The position numbers and the translations under genes are program-made. From Hymenobacter gummosus (lineage in GTDB: Bacteria > Bacteroidota > Bacteroidia > Cytophagales > Hymenobacteraceae), in contig NZ_RXOF01000021.1 in the NCBI RefSeq assembly GCF_003970915.1, positions 53,783-117,782 on the forward strand: a DNA stretch of 64,000 bases, in the 5' to 3' direction. The notes below the pieces were generated by a model. It made no database searches. It saw nothing but the letters and a program-made list of their open reading frames with translations, and was not told the DNA's origin. Shown here piece by piece: positions 53,096-61,199 of the stretch (positions within the stretch are counted from its first letter, which is position 1; each line of letters begins with the position of its first letter).

Positions 53096-54658
53096 ATGCA
53101 CCACCTAAGCGAACAGGAAATCATTCGCCGCAACAAGCTCGACGAGCTGCAGCAGCTCGGCATCGAGCCCTACCCGTCGGAGATGTTCGACGTGAACTTC
53201 TACGCCCAGGAAATTCACGACAACTACCACCCCGAGCTGAACAACTTCCAGGAAGTCAGCCTGGCCGGCCGCATCATGTCGGTGCGGGTGATGGGCAAGG
53301 CTTCGTTTGCGGAGCTGATGGATGCTTCGGGCCGTATTCAGCTCTACATCAACCGCGACGAAATCTGCCCGGGCGAGGACAAGACCCTTTACAATACCGT
53401 CTTCAAGAAGCTGGTAGATCTGGGTGACTTCGTGGGCGTGAAAGGGCACGTGTTCAAGACGCAGGTGGGCGAAACCTCGGTGCACGTCACTGAATTCAAG
53501 CTGCTCAGCAAGAGCCTGCGTCCCCTGCCGGTGGTAAAGACCCGCCGCGACGAGGAAACGGGCAAGGAAGTGGTGTACGACGGTCTCACCGATCCGGAAT
53601 TGCGCTACCGCCAGCGCTACGTGGACCTGGTGGTGAACCCGCACGTGCGCGACGCTTTCGTGAAGCGCACCCAGCTGGTGCAGGCCATGCGCAACTACCT
53701 CAACGACAAAGGCTACCTGGAGGTGGAAACGCCCATCCTGCAGCCCTTGTACGGTGGGGCCGCCGCCCGCCCGTTCAAAACGCACCACAACACGCTGGAC
53801 ATGACGCTGTATTTGCGCATTGCCAACGAGCTGTATTTGAAGCGCCTCATCGTGGGCGGCTTCGACGGGGTGTACGAATTCTCGAAGGACTTCCGCAACG
53901 AGGGCATGAGCCGGTTCCACAACCCGGAATTCACCCAGATGGAGCTGTACGTAGCCTACAAGGACTACTACTGGATGATGGATCTGGTGGAAGAAATGGT
54001 GGAGCGCGTGGCCCTGGCCCTGCACGGGCAAACCGAAGTGAAGGTGGGCGCCAACGTTATCAATTTCCAGCGCCCCTGGAAGCGCTTTACCATGGCCGAG
54101 GCCATTGAGCACTACACCGGCTTTAACATCGATGGCAAGAGCGAAGAGGAGCTGCGCGCCGCTGCCAAAGCTCTGAAAGTTGGCCTCGACCCCAGCATGG
54201 GCAAGGCCAAAATCATCGACGAAATCTTTGGGGAACACGTGGAGCCGAAGCTCATTCAGCCCACGTTCATCACCGACTACCCGGTGGAAATGTCGCCGCT
54301 GGCCAAGAAGCACCGCTCGAAGCCGGGCTTGGTGGAGCGTTTCGAAGCCATCTGCAACGGCAAGGAAATCTGCAACGCCTTCTCCGAGCTGAACGACCCC
54401 ATCGACCAGCGCCAGCGCTTCGAGGACCAGTTGGAGCTCGGCAAGCGCGGCGACGTGGAGGCCATGGTACTCGACGAAGACTTCTTGCGCGCCCTGGAGT
54501 ACGGCATGCCGCCCACGGCCGGCCTGGGCATCGGCATCGACCGCCTGTCGATGATTATGACCAACTCCAACTCCATTCAGGACGTGCTGTTCTTCCCGCA
54601 GATGAAGCCCGAACAGGCCGAAAAGAAAACGGAGAAATCAGATAAGCCCGTGGAATAA
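53096..54658 (+). CDS. lysS: Lysyl-tRNA synthetase, class II
   Basis: 520 residues. The N-terminal OB-fold anticodon domain (about 55-150: [30 protein letters not shown]) leads to the class II catalytic core. Motif 1 is in [28 protein letters not shown] (cut here as [18 protein letters not shown]), motif 2 is [18 protein letters not shown], and motif 3 is [22 protein letters not shown]-type residues of LysS are present as [13 protein letters not shown]. The C-terminal 15 residues are a charged tail. It charges tRNA-Lys. Confidence 0.97.
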   Translation: MHHLSEQEIIRRNKLDELQQLGIEPYPSEMFDVNFYAQEIHDNYHPELNNFQEVSLAGRIMSVRVMGKASFAELMDASGRIQLYINRDEICPGEDKTLYNTVFKKLVDLGDFVGVKGHVFKTQVGETSVHVTEFKLLSKSLRPLPVVKTRRDEETGKEVVYDGLTDPELRYRQRYVDLVVNPHVRDAFVKRTQLVQAMRNYLNDKGYLEVETPILQPLYGGAAARPFKTHHNTLDMTLYLRIANELYLKRLIVGGFDGVYEFSKDFRNEGMSRFHNPEFTQMELYVAYKDYYWMMDLVEEMVERVALALHGQTEVKVGANVINFQRPWKRFTMAEAIEHYTGFNIDGKSEEELRAAAKALKVGLDPSMGKAKIIDEIFGEHVEPKLIQPTFITDYPVEMSPLAKKHRSKPGLVERFEAICNGKEICNAFSELNDPIDQRQRFEDQLELGKRGDVEAMVLDEDFLRALEYGMPPTAGLGIGIDRLSMIMTNSNSIQDVLFFPQMKPEQAEKKTEKSDKPVE

Positions 54659-54663
54659 CGTGC

Positions 54664-54759
54664 AGCGCGGGCTTTAGCCCGCGTTTGCGTGGACGATTGT
54701 TGTTGCACCTTGGGAAAGCAACGATGTCGTTCAGGCAAACGCGGGCTGAAGCCCACGCT
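54664..54759. repeat. BIME-like imperfect palindrome
   Basis: AGCGCGGGCTTTAGCCCGCG and onward pairs with the complement at 54719-54759 (AGCGTGGGCTTCAGCCCGCG read on the minus strand). Each arm contains a small inner hairpin (GCGGGCTnnAGCCCGC). This type of GGGCT-nn-AGCCC repeat is common between genes in many bacteria. Confidence 0.75.
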
Positions 54760-54769
54760 ACAAAACGTC

Positions 54770-54806
54770 GAAAGCCCCTCGTACATGAATAGTACGGGGG
54801 GCTTTC
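54770..54806 (+). terminator. Hairpin terminator, probably of the lysS transcript
   Basis: GAAAGCCCCTCGTAC / GTACGGGGGGCTTTC with T-run TTTTGAT on the plus strand. Confidence 0.75.
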
Positions 54807-54841
54807 TTTTGATAATCAGTTAACCATTCCAGCCGGTACAA

Positions 54842-55012
54842 ACCGAAGAAATGTGCGATGGACACGTCTGATTTTGCTGCAGGTTGTTTTACCAGATCCA
54901 AGCAGAAGCTCCTACGGTCGGCAATTTTGCTTCGGAACGTCTATCCGACTTTCTATTTAAACCGATTATGTACTCTTTAACGCCGGTGTTATGAGAAGGT
55001 TACGCTCAACGC
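54842..55012. repeat. Imperfect direct repeat, unit R1
   Basis: R1 aligns with 55209-55380 along its whole length with frequent substitutions; shared anchors are GATTTTGCTG, CAGAAGCTC, GGCAATTTT and AGGTTACGC. The region is more AT-rich than surrounding genes. R1 has no uninterrupted reading frame. The stretch 55013-55126 between the repeats shows nothing else. Confidence 0.6.
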
Positions 55013-55126
55013 AAAAATTTCTGGCCACCAGTTGCGAAGTGCGCGCAGACACCTGAACAAACAACGTTGCAAGCAGCTTCCGATACCTCACTGCGCTCGG
55101 CTGAGCGAAGAAACGTCCATAAAACC

Positions 55127-55166
55127 GAAAGGCCTCGCACCAGTCGAAACGGGTACGAGGCCTTTC
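55127..55166. terminator. Hairpin between the two direct repeats
   Basis: GAAAGGCCTCG / CGAGGCCTTTC with an 18-base loop. It could end a transcript coming from R1 on the plus strand or from R2 on the minus strand. Confidence 0.55.
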
Positions 55167-55208
55167 TTTGAGAAATTGTCCGTAGCTAATTCAGCGGCGT
55201 AGCGTAAT

Positions 55209-55380
55209 CTGAAGAAGTTTACCGGGTTAATCCGATTTGATTTTGCTGACCAGTTGTTTAACCAATCTGTTCAGAAGCTCAATCGTTGGCAATTTTACTT
55301 CAAGTGCTACTGCAGCGACTTTTCTAAGTCAATTTCTACTGTTTTTAACGGTGCTGTTACCGAAAGGTTACGCACCGCCG
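55209..55380. repeat. Imperfect direct repeat, unit R2
   Basis: The second unit carries an open plus-strand frame (55203-55391) without a start codon that reads DFADQLFNQSVQKLNRWQFY, then FKCYCSDFSKSISTVFNGAV. This looks coding-like, but the same frame is not kept in R1. It may be a decayed gene, a pair of small RNAs or another repeat family. Confidence 0.55.
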
Positions 55381-55387
55381 GATTTTT

Positions 55388-55852
55388 TTAGCTGCCTACG
55401 CCGCTGCCGCCCGTAGTGCCACCGGCATCGAAGCCGCCGGAGCTGCCATTGCCGCCATCGGGGCGGGAAGAGCTGGCCGTAGACGCGCTGCCCCCAGCGC
55501 CCGAGCCCGACGAGGCCCCGCTGGTGCTACCGGCATCCTGGCCCGACGACGAGCCGGCACCGGATTTTTTGCTGCCTTTGCTGCCGCCGCTGTTCAGACC
55601 GGCCAGCGCGTCTTCGGCGCCGGAACGGTCGGCTTCGTCGCCGGCGGCGGAACCGCCGCCTTTCAGACCGTCGAGCTTGGACAGGCCATCCTGCAGCAGC
55701 TTATTGAGGTCTTCGCCGAATTTGCCCAGGGACTTGCCCAGGGAGTCGCGGGTGGCCGTGCCGGCTTCCGGGGCCATCAGCAGCCCGGCCACGATGCCGG
55801 CGCTGGCGCCGGCCAGCAGCGCAAGGATTACTTTACCGCTGTTGTCTTTCAT
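55388..55852 (-). CDS. YtxH-domain protein with Ser/Gly-rich tail
   Basis: 154 residues; start ATG 55852 (MKDNSGKVILALLAGASAGI). One membrane helix with the YtxH signature GIVAGLLMAPEAGTATRDSL, an amphipathic helix (LGKFGEDLNKLLQDGLSKL), and a low-complexity Ser/Gly/Ala tail from about residue 60. YtxH proteins are small stress-induced membrane proteins of unclear role. The neighbour at 56008 encodes a related protein with a nearly identical N-terminus. Confidence 0.8.
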   Translation of the reverse strand: MKDNSGKVILALLAGASAGIVAGLLMAPEAGTATRDSLGKSLGKFGEDLNKLLQDGLSKLDGLKGGGSAAGDEADRSGAEDALAGLNSGGSKGSKKSGAGSSSGQDAGSTSGASSGSGAGGSASTASSSRPDGGNGSSGGFDAGGTTGGSGVGS

Positions 55853-55945
55853 AAAGAAGTAGGGTGTTTTGAAGGTAGGGGAAGAACACAACAGGCCGCC
55901 GGGGCCGGTAGTGCTAACGGGAATGTTCGGGTAAGGTTATGACAA

Positions 55946-55981
55946 AAAACGCCCCATACCGCGGACGGTAGGGGGCGTTTT
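55946..55981 (-). terminator. Terminator of the YtxH-CsbD gene
   Basis: AAAACGCCCC / GGGGGCGTTTT stem 26 bases past the minus-strand stop at 56008. Confidence 0.8.
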
Positions 55982-56007
55982 GGAGGGCGGCGAAAAGGCC
56001 CGAACGA

Positions 56008-56442
56008 TTACAAATCGTTGAGGATTTTCACGATTTCGCGCTTGCCTTTGCCCAGCTTTTCCTGCAGGCGGCCCACCAGCTCGTCGGCGGCGCCTTCCGA
56101 GTAGGTCAGGTCCTCATCGGTGAGCTGCGCGTACTGCTGCTTCAGCTTGCCTTTCGACTGTTCCCAGTCACCTTTCAGGTTCAGGCTGGAACCGGCGCCG
56201 GTCACGCCGAGGTCTTCCAGCTTCTCCACGAGGTTTTTGAAAGTGCCGTCGAGCTGGGTGCCAAACTTCGACAGCTGGTCGCCCAGTTGGTCGCCGTATT
56301 TGCCAGCGTAGTTTTTCAGGTTGCCGCGGGTAGCGCTGCCTTTGTCCGGTGCAATGAGCAGGCCGGCTACGATACCAGCGCTGGCGCCGGCCAGCAGGGC
56401 CAGCAATACTTTACCCGTGTTGTTGTCTTCGTTGTAAGACAT
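56008..56442 (-). CDS. YtxH-CsbD fusion protein
   Basis: 144 residues. The N-terminal 40 residues are a YtxH membrane segment (KVLLALLAGASAGIVAGLLI, then APDKGSATRGNLK), nearly the same as in the gene at 55388. A helical linker follows (about 45-85). The C-terminus is CsbD-like: LKGDWEQSKGKLKQQYAQLT, then DEDLTYSEGAADELVGRLQE, then KLGKGKREIVKIL. CsbD proteins are small, abundant stress proteins. The fusion would tether CsbD to the membrane. Confidence 0.85.
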   Translation of the reverse strand: MSYNEDNNTGKVLLALLAGASAGIVAGLLIAPDKGSATRGNLKNYAGKYGDQLGDQLSKFGTQLDGTFKNLVEKLEDLGVTGAGSSLNLKGDWEQSKGKLKQQYAQLTDEDLTYSEGAADELVGRLQEKLGKGKREIVKILNDL

Positions 56443-56712
56443 GGTGAAGGAAGGATGTGGTTGAAAGAAAGGGGTCTGGGCTGAGAAATCGGCCGGTCTA
56501 TATATTCGGCGGCTGATTTGACCTGCCTATACGGAAGGCCTACCGTCGGGTTGTTGGGCCCGTGGCGAAAACAATACCGCCGGCCGTCAATATAGTTTTA
56601 AAACAATATACAGCCAGACGCCTTCACCCTGAAAAAGTGGCGTTTACCTTTCCGCTCCGTCCGGGACGCTAGTTTCCGCGTATTTTGGGCCACACCAGCA
56701 TTTTCTCCTGCC

Positions 56713-56967
56713 ATGCCCCACCGTCTGCTACTGGCCGCGCCGCTGCTGACCCTGCTGCTGAGCGGCGCCTGCCAGCGGTCCGCCGCCCCCACCGAATCAG
56801 CCGCCGACTGCATCGATGCCAGCAAAATCCGCAAGGACGCTATCTGCACCATGGAATACAACCCGGTGTGCGGCTGCAACAACAAAACCTACAGCAACCC
56901 TTGTCAGGCCACCAACGCCGGCGTGACGAGCTATAAGCAGGGTGCCTGCCCCGACAGCAAGAATTGA
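56713..56967 (+). CDS. Kazal-type inhibitor-domain lipoprotein, first of two
   Basis: 84 residues. The signal peptide ends LLLSGAC (lipobox Cys20). The mature part has one Kazal-like domain: CIDASKIRKDAICTMEYNPV, then CGCNNKTYSNPCQATNAGVT, with Cys spacing C-x(11)-C-x(7)-CGC-x(8)-C-x(16)-C. Kazal domains block serine proteases; bacterial ones may protect the cell surface or be plain structural modules. It precedes a cupin gene by four bases and a second Kazal lipoprotein follows that. Confidence 0.88.
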   Translation: MPHRLLLAAPLLTLLLSGACQRSAAPTESAADCIDASKIRKDAICTMEYNPVCGCNNKTYSNPCQATNAGVTSYKQGACPDSKN

Positions 56968-56971
56968 GCTT

Positions 56972-57343
56972 ATGAGCGAGAAACGCTATTTCCTGAACCC
57001 GGCGCCCTTCGTGGTGCCCACCACCGACGGCAAGCTCATCGAAGAGCACGTGGGGCTGGCCAGCACCGGCAGCGGGCAGTACAGCCTGGCGCACATGGTG
57101 GCCCCGCCCCAGTGGAGCGAGCCCCACCAGCGCCCGGAGTTCGACGAAATTACCATCGTGGTGCGCGGGCAGAAGCGCTTCGAAATCGACGGGGACGTGG
57201 TGGAGCTGGCGGCCGGACAGGCTCTGCTCATCAAGGCCGGCGCCCGGGTGCGCTATTCCAACCCCTTCGACGCGGAGTGCGAGTACTGGTCGATTTGCGT
57301 GCCGGCGTTCAGCCCGGCCACGGTGCACCGGGAGGAGGAATAG
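56972..57343 (+). CDS. Cupin-domain protein
   Basis: A 123-residue soluble single-domain cupin starting at ATG 56972. Motif 1 is seen in EPHQRPEFDEITIVVRGQKRF (cut as PHQRPEFDEITIVVRGQ), giving His and Glu positions, and motif 2 in AGARVRYSNPFDAECEYW, where the usual His is missing. Metal binding may thus be altered. It lies four bases after the first Kazal gene, so the two are coupled. Ligand unknown. Confidence 0.82.
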   Translation: MSEKRYFLNPAPFVVPTTDGKLIEEHVGLASTGSGQYSLAHMVAPPQWSEPHQRPEFDEITIVVRGQKRFEIDGDVVELAAGQALLIKAGARVRYSNPFDAECEYWSICVPAFSPATVHREEE

Positions 57344-57406
57344 GCTCACGCAACCTTTGGCCGGGTGCGCGGCTCCTACGGGCGTACCCTGCTTCCCATC
57401 TTTCCC

Positions 57407-57634
57407 ATGAAGTACTGCTTTACGCTTGCGCTGCTGGGCTGCCTGCTGGCCTCGTGCGACACCTCCACCCCGGCCCCCGACGACTGCATCGACCCGAAGC
57501 TGGCCCGGCGCACCACCATCGTCACCGACGAGCTGAACCCGGTGTGTGGCTGTGACGGCAAAACCTACGACAACCCCAGCTACGCCAAGCGGGCGGGGGT
57601 TCGGTCGTACGTAGTCGGGCCCTGCCAGCAGTAA
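57407..57634 (+). CDS. Kazal-type inhibitor-domain lipoprotein, second of two
   Basis: 75 residues; start ATG 57407 gives the lipoprotein signal MKYCFTLALLGCLLASC (Cys17). The Kazal core is DDCIDPKLARRTTIVTDELN, then PVCGCDGKTYDNPSYAKRAG. The cysteine expected after DNP is replaced by Ser (NPSYAK against NPCQAT in the first copy) and one other expected Cys is missing (TTIVTDELNPVCGC), which removes one disulfide as a pair. It ends the Kazal-cupin-Kazal trio. Confidence 0.85.
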   Translation: MKYCFTLALLGCLLASCDTSTPAPDDCIDPKLARRTTIVTDELNPVCGCDGKTYDNPSYAKRAGVRSYVVGPCQQ

Positions 57635-57719
57635 GAAAGATGCTTGCGGCGGGCAACCTGGCGCGCTCAGTTGGCACGAAAATTAGACGGATATTCCCGG
57701 TCTAATCCGTTCCCATTCT

Positions 57720-58241
57720 ATGCGAAAGTTTGCTACTCCCCTGCTTCTGCTGCTCACGGGCAGCACGCTCCTATCCAGCTGCGCCAGCACCACCGTTATC
57801 CAGTCGAACCCCGGCGGCGCCCGGGTGTTCCTGAACGACGAGCCGGTGCGCGTGACGCCCTACCGCCACACCGATACCGAAATTGTGGGCACCACCACCA
57901 CGGTGCGCTTGGAGAAAGAGGGTTACGAAACCCTGAACACCAGCTTTTCGCGCGACGAGGAGGTGGACGTAGGAGCCATCATTGGCGGCATTTTCGTGAC
58001 GGTGCCCTTTCTGTGGGTAATGAAGTACAAGCCCACCCACAGCTACGAGCTGAAGCCGGCGGCCGGCACGGTGCCGAGGGACTCGGCCGTGGCACCGGCG
58101 GCAGCTACGGCCGCGCCGGTAGCGGGGCCCAAGTCGCGGGCGGAGCGCCTGCGGGAAGCCAAGCAGCTGCTCGACGAGAAAATCCTGACCCAGGCCGAGT
58201 ACGAAAAGGAAAAGCAGCGCATCCTGGCCGAAAAAGAATAA
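57720..58241 (+). CDS. PEGA-domain lipoprotein with SHOCT-like tail
   Basis: 173 residues. The signal ends TLLSSCAS (lipobox Cys21). Residues about 24-75 are a PEGA-like segment (VIQSNPGGARVFLNDEPVRV, TPYRHTD, VRLEKEGYETLN). A membrane-like stretch (VGAIIGGIFVTVPFLWVMKY) follows, then a Pro/Ala linker and a C-terminal SHOCT-like helix pair (RLREAKQLLDEKILTQAEYE, then KEKQRILAEKE). The combination suggests a surface or periplasmic anchor with an oligomerising tail. Function unknown. Confidence 0.8.
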   Translation: MRKFATPLLLLLTGSTLLSSCASTTVIQSNPGGARVFLNDEPVRVTPYRHTDTEIVGTTTTVRLEKEGYETLNTSFSRDEEVDVGAIIGGIFVTVPFLWVMKYKPTHSYELKPAAGTVPRDSAVAPAAATAAPVAGPKSRAERLREAKQLLDEKILTQAEYEKEKQRILAEKE

Positions 58242-58252
58242 TCTTACGGACG

Positions 58253-58278
58253 CCCCGGTCGCAACCCAGCGGCCGGGG
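58253..58278 (+). terminator. Short GC hairpin
   Basis: CCCCGGTCGC / GCGGCCGGGG around AACCCA, 11 bases past the stop of the PEGA lipoprotein. Confidence 0.5.
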
Positions 58279-58311
58279 TGCTTTGCGTTTCGGCCTTGCG
58301 GCTCACGGCAC

Positions 58312-58923
58312 ATGGATCAGCGTATCGACGAACTGTTTGACGGATTCATTCAGGGGCGCCTTTCTCGTTCGGAATTGGAAAAGGAACTGCAGCAGTTGAC
58401 TGGCAAGCCGGACCCGCGCAACGCCTTCGCGGCCAGCGTGGAGGCCAGCAACGAAGAACTGCTCCGCATGGTGGCGGAACGTAGCAAGGGCTTGCCGGAG
58501 CTGCCGGCCCAGCCCTCCACCGTGCACGCCCACTTTACGGCGCTGGCCGCTACCATCCCGGGGTTGTCGGCCCGGTGGGAGGCGCATTTGCAGGCCCATT
58601 TCCCCGGTTTGTCGGTCGAGCAGTTGAGCGACGCCGTTGGTGGCTTCAGCTACCGGGATATGGCCGTTTTTGGCAACCAGGTGCTGGAGCTGCTGACCAC
58701 GGGCGAAACCACCGCACTGGGGGCCTTTTTCCGGCAGGTCGACGCGATGCTGGACAGCGACGACCACCGTACCAATGAGCTTACGGCAATGGGCCTGCTT
58801 GAGGGCCTGCAAAACCAGCTTATCGAAAGTTCTTTCGACCATCACACGGCCCTGGATGCCTGGCTGCCGCCGGCGACCAAGCACTATTGGGATAAGCTGA
58901 ATGACTTTTGGGAAGGAAAATAA
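58312..58923 (+). CDS. Hypothetical protein sharing its N-terminus with the next gene
   Basis: A 203-residue soluble, helical protein. The first 30 residues (MDQRIDELFDGFIQGRLSRS and ELEKELQQLTG) closely resemble the start of the dienelactone hydrolase at 58976 (MDQRIIDLFDEYTHRPLTRQ). The remainder has HFPGLSVEQLSDAVGGFSYR and FDHHTALDAWLPPATKHYWD, with no motif I know. It lies 52 bases upstream of the hydrolase gene. Confidence 0.7.
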   Translation: MDQRIDELFDGFIQGRLSRSELEKELQQLTGKPDPRNAFAASVEASNEELLRMVAERSKGLPELPAQPSTVHAHFTALAATIPGLSARWEAHLQAHFPGLSVEQLSDAVGGFSYRDMAVFGNQVLELLTTGETTALGAFFRQVDAMLDSDDHRTNELTAMGLLEGLQNQLIESSFDHHTALDAWLPPATKHYWDKLNDFWEGK

Positions 58924-58975
58924 TCCCTGTATCGACCACCTCCACCCTACTGCCTAACCGCCTACATTTAGCCTC

Positions 58976-59833
58976 ATGGATCAGCGCATCATCGACCTCT
59001 TCGACGAATACACCCACCGCCCGCTCACCCGCCAGGAGTTTATGAAGCGGCTGGTGCAGCTTACCGGCAGCCTGGCCCTGGCCACCACGGCCCTGGGTAT
59101 GCTCGACCCGGGCTACGCCGCCGCGGCCACCGTGCCCGCCGACGACCCCAACCTGGAAACCGAGGAGGTGAGCTGGCCCGGCGACGGGGCCACTATGAAG
59201 GGCTACCTGGTGCACCCGAAAGGCAAGAAAAAGCGCGGCGCGGTGGTCGTCATCCACGAAAACCGCGGCCTGACGCCCCACATCAAGGACGTGACGCGGC
59301 GCGTGGCCCAGGCCGGCTACCTGGCCCTGGGCGTGGACGCGCTGGCGCCCTTCGGTGGCACCCCGGCCGACGAGGATAAGGGCCGGGAGCTGATTGGCAA
59401 GCTCGACGCCAAGCAAAACCTCAATAACTACCTGCGCGCCCTGGACTACCTGCGCGCCCGCCCCGACTCCAACGGCAAAACCGGCTGCGTGGGCTTCTGC
59501 TGGGGCGGAGCCCTGGCCAATCAGCTGGCCACCCACGATGCCAAGCTGAATGCGGCGGTGGCCTACTACGGCCGGCAGCCCGAGGCGGCGGAAGCGGCCA
59601 ACATCCGGGCCCGCCTGCTGCTGCACTACGCCGGCCAGGATGAACGCGTAAATGCCGGCATGGCGGCCTGGGAAGAGGCCCTGAAAAAAGCCGGCGTGAA
59701 GTACGAGCAGTTCGTGTACGAGGGGGTACAGCACGCTTTCAACAACGACTCCTCGCCGGCGCGCTACAACGAAGCCGCCGCCAAGCTGGCCTGGAACCGG
59801 ACGCTGCAGCTGTTTAAGGAGCAGCTGAGCTAG
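58976..59833 (+). CDS. Dienelactone-hydrolase-family enzyme
   Basis: 285 residues. After a 30-residue N-terminal segment (MDQRIIDLFDEYTHRPLTRQ) comes a Tat-less hydrophobic stretch (LALATTALGMLDPGYAAAA) that could be an export signal. The alpha/beta hydrolase core has the Cys nucleophile in VGFCWGGALAN, the Asp in YAGQDERVNAG and the His in EGVQHAFNNDSS. The Cys-Asp-His triad with HENRGLTPHIKDV is typical of the YghX/DLH group. It hydrolyses lactones or esters; substrate unknown. Confidence 0.9.
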   Translation: MDQRIIDLFDEYTHRPLTRQEFMKRLVQLTGSLALATTALGMLDPGYAAAATVPADDPNLETEEVSWPGDGATMKGYLVHPKGKKKRGAVVVIHENRGLTPHIKDVTRRVAQAGYLALGVDALAPFGGTPADEDKGRELIGKLDAKQNLNNYLRALDYLRARPDSNGKTGCVGFCWGGALANQLATHDAKLNAAVAYYGRQPEAAEAANIRARLLLHYAGQDERVNAGMAAWEEALKKAGVKYEQFVYEGVQHAFNNDSSPARYNEAAAKLAWNRTLQLFKEQLS

Positions 59834-59854
59834 AGGCTCTTACCCTTTCGCGTC

Positions 59855-60139
59855 ATGGATAAGCTATTTGTATACCTGCTCCTGGCCTCCCCGGTACTTT
59901 GGCTGGTCAGCCTCCTTCTGCTGATGCACTGGCGCCGCTTCTGGCAGTTCTTCCTGCTGAATCTGGCGCTGCTGGCGGGCTACCTGTGGGTGCTCAGCTC
60001 TGACCTGATCAGCTTCGGCCACGATGAATATGGCCTGAAGTGGCTATTTGCGGTACTTGCGGCCATGACGACACACGTGGTGCTGGGCTTTGGCTTCGCC
60101 GTAGGCTTCCGAATGCGCCGCTCTCTGGGCCACAGCTAG
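59855..60139 (+). CDS. Small membrane protein, 94 aa
   Basis: Three predicted helices: LFVYLLLASPVLWLVSLLLL, FFLLNLALLAGYLWVLSSDL and LFAVLAAMTTHVVLGFGFAV. A short basic C-terminus (RMRRSLGHS) follows. No family recognised. It lies 21 bases after the hydrolase and 15 bases before the lipoprotein gene at 60155, so the three may form one transcript. Confidence 0.6.
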   Translation: MDKLFVYLLLASPVLWLVSLLLLMHWRRFWQFFLLNLALLAGYLWVLSSDLISFGHDEYGLKWLFAVLAAMTTHVVLGFGFAVGFRMRRSLGHS

Positions 60140-60154
60140 CATCACCGGGAAAAG

Positions 60155-61144
60155 ATGCTGGCAACGTTTCTGCTGCGCGGCGGCGTCGGGCTGCTGCTTA
60201 TGGGCCTGCTTACCAGCTGCCCAGCCGGACCGCAGCACTCCCTGCTGGATGAAGACATTGATTCCAGCAACTCGGAGGCGTTTCAACGGCAGATGATGCG
60301 CAACCAGGCCCGGCTGGGGCCGCTCTTTCACCTGCGCGAAACGGGCTTCGACGTGGAGTGCATCTACGGGCCGCAGGACTTGACCGAGCTGGCGCTGCAG
60401 CTCACCGCCGAGCTAGCCCAGCTGCCGGCCGTCTGTGTGCGCGAGGAGTTGGACGAGCAGGCCCGGGAGTTTGTCACCGTGGTGCAGATAGAGGGGCGGC
60501 AGTACCAGTTCCGCACCTCCGCCGAGAGTGACTGGGCCGAGCTGGAGAAGATCATGCCGGTGCTGGCGCAGATTGCCCGGGAGCTGCGGCCGGCTTACCA
60601 ATTCGAGGTGCTTAATCCGCCCTACGACCAGACGGCCGAGGTCGTGTACGGCCGGCGCACTGATTTGCTGCGGGCCGTGGCGCGCGGCTACCCCTGCTCC
60701 CTGCCCGACGGCCACTGGGACTACGATAAGTGGCCGGCCCGCCTCTACACCGACGTGCACGTGGCCCGGCTGCCCCCCTTCGACACGCTACGCCGCCACT
60801 ACCAGCGCAACCTGCAGCGGCTGCACCAGGCCGGCTACCGCGTGCCGAACCTGACGCTCCCCCGCCTCTACTTCACCGATTTGCTCAAAAGCGGCCACAT
60901 CGACATCTGCATTGACGGGCAGGAAATGGTGGCCAGTGAGCAGGTGCTCCCCGGCCCCACCGTGCGCTGCTCCGACGAGGGCTGGGGCGTGCTGCTGGCC
61001 TACACCCTCACCCGCGACTTTCACGGCGAACCTACGCTGCTGGACCGCGAAACCAACACCCGCCAGCCCATTCTGCGCGCCGACTACCTGCGCCGGGCCG
61101 AAGCCGCCTTCGGCCGCCGCCAGCCTGACCCGCCTTCAAACTAA
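60155..61144 (+). CDS. Lipoprotein of unknown function, 329 aa
   Basis: The signal peptide ends GLLTSC (lipobox Cys22). The mature part is a mixed alpha/beta protein: FDVECIYGPQDLTELALQLT, FVTVVQIEGRQYQFRTS, and a C-terminal LYTDVHVARLPPFDTLRRHY and RADYLRRAEAAFGRR. Many charged and aromatic residues suggest a soluble globular domain held at the membrane. No enzyme motif recognised. A convergent terminator follows. Confidence 0.7.
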   Translation: MLATFLLRGGVGLLLMGLLTSCPAGPQHSLLDEDIDSSNSEAFQRQMMRNQARLGPLFHLRETGFDVECIYGPQDLTELALQLTAELAQLPAVCVREELDEQAREFVTVVQIEGRQYQFRTSAESDWAELEKIMPVLAQIARELRPAYQFEVLNPPYDQTAEVVYGRRTDLLRAVARGYPCSLPDGHWDYDKWPARLYTDVHVARLPPFDTLRRHYQRNLQRLHQAGYRVPNLTLPRLYFTDLLKSGHIDICIDGQEMVASEQVLPGPTVRCSDEGWGVLLAYTLTRDFHGEPTLLDRETNTRQPILRADYLRRAEAAFGRRQPDPPSN

Positions 61145-61178
61145 AAAAGCCCCGCCGACTGCAGTCGGCGGGGCTTTT
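61145..61178. terminator. Bidirectional hairpin terminator
   Basis: AAAAGCCCCGCCGACT / AGTCGGCGGGGCTTTT with a two-base centre, between convergent genes. Confidence 0.92.
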
Positions 61179-61199
61179 CGCTGGTATCGGGCGCGGGCC

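Noticed and set aside
52883-53104. Small minus-strand frame within the lysS upstream palindrome
   Set aside because: Its start lies beyond the lysS start, and half of it is simply the translated repeat arm.
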